64,000 nt of DNA. Origin: Zhongshania aliphaticivorans. Its GTDB lineage: Bacteria; Pseudomonadota; Gammaproteobacteria; Pseudomonadales; Spongiibacteraceae. Both the position numbers and the translations under genes were made by a program. Under the pieces are notes generated by a model that worked only from the letters and a program-made list of their open reading frames with translations, was not told the origin of the DNA and did not search any database. This document shows, piece by piece, positions 61,950 through 64,000 of the stretch (within the stretch, counting starts at the first letter, position 1; every line of letters starts with the position of its first letter). The stretch spans positions 632,742 to 696,741 of the forward strand of contig NZ_CACSIK010000001.1 in the NCBI RefSeq assembly GCF_902705875.1, read 5' to 3'.

Positions 61950-63098
61950 ATGGCAGAAGCATATATCGTAGACGCAGTTCGCAGCCCGACCGGGCGTCGC
62001 AAGGGTGGTTTGTCCCAGGTACATGGCGCGGATTTAGGCGCACATGTTCTCAAGGCGATTGTTGAGCGCAACGGGATACCGGACCGTGAATACGATGATG
62101 TCATCTTTGGCTGTGTTGACACGGTGGGCCCATTGGCTGGGGATATCGCGCGCAGCGCTTGGCTGGCGGCAGGGTTGTCGCAAGAAGTGCCGGGCACCAC
62201 CATAGATCGGCAGTGCGGTTCTTCACAGCAGTCGGTGCATTTTGCGGCTCAGGCAATTATGTCCGGTTGTATGGATGTCGTGGTCGCTGGCGGCGTCCAG
62301 ACCATGACCCAAATTCCGATTTCTTCTGCCATGACCCTAGCCGGGTCCCTTGGTTTTACTGATCCCTTCTCTGGTTCTAAAGGCTGGGTTGAGCGCTATG
62401 GTGTCGAGCCACCAACACAATTTAATTCCGCCCAGATGATTGCCGAGAAATGGAATTTATCTCGTAAAGACTTGGAATTATTTTCTTATGAGTCGCACCA
62501 GCGCGCCTTGAAGGCGATTGCCGAGGGTCGCTTCGATAAGGAAATCATTCCCTATGGCGATGTAACAATGGATGAAACGCCGCGCAACTCTAGTTTAGAA
62601 AAAATGGCAGAGTTAGATTTTCTTTTTGGATGCGAAAAAGTAACTGCTGCGGTGTCGAGCCAAACCTGTGACGCCTCAAGTGCAGTGTTAGTTGTGAGTG
62701 AGGCGGCATTAAAACGCTATAGCTTAACGCCGCGAGCAAGAATCCACCACATGAGCGTGCGCGCCGATGATCCAGTTTGGATGTTAACCGCGCCGATCTC
62801 AGCAACGGAATACGCCTTGAAAAAGTCTGGTATGTCCATGCAAGACATTGATCTTGTAGAGATCAATGAAGCATTCGCCTCAGTAGTCATGGCGTGGCTG
62901 CATGAAACTGGTTATGACCACGCCAAAACTAATGTGAATGGCGGTGCCATCGCGCTGGGTCATCCGCTGGGTGCCACCGGCACTAAATTAATGACGACCT
63001 TGCTCCATGAGCTTGAACGTACTGGCGGCCGCTACGGCCTGCAAACCATGTGCGAAGGTGGTGGTCAGGCAAACGTAACGATTCTTGAGCGACTGTAA
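61950..63098 (+). CDS. fadA6: Acetyl-CoA C-acyltransferase, FadA6-like thiolase
   Basis: A 382-residue thiolase. The nucleophilic Cys is in TIDRQCGSSQQSVHFAAQAI. The active-site motifs VEINEAFASVV, NVNGGAIALGHPLGATGTKL and the second Cys in MCEGGGQANVTI are all intact. In the ring C/D pathway FadA6 removes acetyl-CoA from the opened ring product MeDODA-CoA. The ATG at 61950 follows AGGAAACAAGAGAC. It lies 41 bases after the acyl-CoA dehydrogenase gene. Assignment to FadA6 rests on motif integrity plus location within the ipd cluster. Confidence 0.86.
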   Translation: MAEAYIVDAVRSPTGRRKGGLSQVHGADLGAHVLKAIVERNGIPDREYDDVIFGCVDTVGPLAGDIARSAWLAAGLSQEVPGTTIDRQCGSSQQSVHFAAQAIMSGCMDVVVAGGVQTMTQIPISSAMTLAGSLGFTDPFSGSKGWVERYGVEPPTQFNSAQMIAEKWNLSRKDLELFSYESHQRALKAIAEGRFDKEIIPYGDVTMDETPRNSSLEKMAELDFLFGCEKVTAAVSSQTCDASSAVLVVSEAALKRYSLTPRARIHHMSVRADDPVWMLTAPISATEYALKKSGMSMQDIDLVEINEAFASVVMAWLHETGYDHAKTNVNGGAIALGHPLGATGTKLMTTLLHELERTGGRYGLQTMCEGGGQANVTILERL

Positions 63099-63133
63099 TT
63101 GTTTCTAAAAAAATAATAGTGGGGAGTAGCTGA

Positions 63134-64000
63134 ATGGGTATTTGTGATAACAGAGTGGTGATTATTACCGGTGCTGGTGGCGGCCTAGGTGCCGCGCACG
63201 CCAAGGTATTTGCCGCGGAAGGCGCCTCGGTGGTGGTCAACGATATTAACCAAGCTGCTGCGCAAGCCGTTGTGGACGAGATTACCGCGGCAGGTGGCAA
63301 AGCGGTGGTGAATACTTCTGATATTACGAACTATGACGACAGTTTACATGCAGTAAAGCAGGCCATTGATACCTTTGGCGATCTGCATATTGTCTTAAAT
63401 AACGCGGGTGTGAATCGCGACCGGATGTTTGCCTCTATGACCGAAGCCGAATGGGACACCATTATGGCGGTGCATTTAAAAGGCCATTTCTGCATTACCT
63501 CACACGCAGTGCACTACTGGCGCGGCAAATCCAAAGAGGGTAAGCCGGTGGACGCGCGCATCATTAACACCACCTCGGGTGCGGGCCTGCAAGGCTCTGT
63601 CGGCCAGTCCAACTATGCGGCGGCCAAAGCCGGCATTGCGGCCTTAACCTTGAATCAGGCTGCTGAGCTGGCGCGCTATGGTATTACCGCTAATGCGGTG
63701 GCGCCTGCGGCGCGAACCAATATGACCACCGCCGTGGAGTCCATGGCAACGCGCATGGCCAAGCCCGATGACGGCAGCTTTGACTTTTGGGCGCCAGAGA
63801 ATGTGTCCTCGCTGCTGGTTTGGCTGGGTAGCGCTGAGTCTGCCGATGTCAGCGGCTGTGTGTTTGAGGCCGAGGGCGGAAAAATTTCACTGGCCGATGG
63901 TTGGCGCAAAGGCCCAGAAGTTGATAAGGGCGCGCGTTGGGAGCCGACGGAAGTTGGCGGGGTAGTAAAAACACTTTTGACAGAGGCAGTTCCCGCTCAG
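63134..64000 (+). CDS. SDR family oxidoreductase, 3'-truncated by the window
   Basis: The frame starts with ATG at 63134 after GGGGAGTAGC and is open for 289 codons to the right edge, so the end lies outside. It has the cofactor motif ITGAGGGLGAAHAKVFAAEGA and NNAGVNRDRMF. The catalytic Ser/Tyr/Lys lie in INTTSGAGLQGSVGQSNYAAAKAGIAALT. The longer C-terminus, with WLGSAESADVSGCVFEAEGGKISLADGW, resembles the SDR of the mycobacterial KstR2 regulon (Rv3548c-like), which lies near echA20 there too. The likely role is dehydrogenation of a hydroxyacyl-CoA intermediate; the exact step is unknown. Confidence 0.85.
   Translation, partial: MGICDNRVVIITGAGGGLGAAHAKVFAAEGASVVVNDINQAAAQAVVDEITAAGGKAVVNTSDITNYDDSLHAVKQAIDTFGDLHIVLNNAGVNRDRMFASMTEAEWDTIMAVHLKGHFCITSHAVHYWRGKSKEGKPVDARIINTTSGAGLQGSVGQSNYAAAKAGIAALTLNQAAELARYGITANAVAPAARTNMTTAVESMATRMAKPDDGSFDFWAPENVSSLLVWLGSAESADVSGCVFEAEGGKISLADGWRKGPEVDKGARWEPTEVGGVVKTLLTEAVPAQ

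Noticed and set aside
1..64000. tRNA, rRNA, riboswitches, complete insertion sequences or prophage
   Set aside because: Intergenic regions were read for cloverleaf, transposase and integrase signs; none was found. Small RNAs cannot be excluded by eye.

Overview
The window looks like chromosomal DNA of a marine-type gammaproteobacterium. The Rnf operon order, Hda, FabV, the purMN layout and an aerobic steroid ring C/D degradation cluster would fit the Spongiibacteraceae/Zhongshania neighbourhood. That placement comes from gene content only; no 16S rRNA or tRNA gene is visible.

Layout. (1) 1-830: 3' end of an AT-rich O-antigen ligase/polymerase-type gene, probably the edge of a surface-polysaccharide island. 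(2) 843-6855: complete rnfABCDGE operon on the minus strand, coding for a membrane-bound ferredoxin:NAD oxidoreductase. (3) 7027-17865: housekeeping genes: metG, apbC/mrp, dcd, purM-purN-DUF3108, DUF2066-perM-hda and an OmpA-like porin with a strong terminator. (4) 18102-22985: a molybdopterin oxidoreductase with a Cys-type Mo site, its fused FeS/DmsC-like membrane partner, and a Tag-type DNA glycosylase. (5) 23193-27674: a KstD-like flavoprotein, then a collagen-repeat lipoprotein with a phytase-type esterase domain, preceded by an 11-bp-phased array of PhoB half-sites. (6) 27702-36450: yqhD with a divergent LysR gene, then an apparent TetR-controlled uptake locus (alpha/beta hydrolase, TonB receptor, sodium symporter, tetR, 3-hydroxybutyrate dehydrogenase). 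Three copies of one 16-bp palindrome, TTCAAC-N4-GTTGAA, lie in its control regions. (7) 36484-49021: CHASE-domain histidine kinase, a second steroid-dehydrogenase-like flavoprotein, fabV, MATE exporter, sterol-desaturase-type hydroxylase, metallo-beta-lactamase-fold hydrolase, AsmA protein and an AraC-MGMT repair protein. (8) 49095-64000: genes for breakdown of the last two steroid rings (HIP pathway): fadD3, two Lrp/AsnC regulators, then ipdA, ipdB, ipdC, echA20, two acyl-CoA dehydrogenases, fadA6 and an SDR cut by the window end. This cluster is interrupted by an L12-domain/CBM9-like membrane protein, an RDD protein, an AT-rich HEPN-like gene with a 57-codon ORF, and two repeat-rich gaps.

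How the parts may fit together. The two KstD-type flavoproteins could open the steroid A/B rings, and the terminal cluster would convert the resulting bicyclic HIP to central metabolites. The cluster's gene content closely parallels the actinobacterial KstR2 regulon, but no KstR2-type gene is in the cluster; tandem Lrp/AsnC genes follow fadD3 instead. The most distinctive regulatory finds are the phased Pho-box array and the TetR-type palindrome set. No CRISPR array, prophage or complete insertion sequence is visible.
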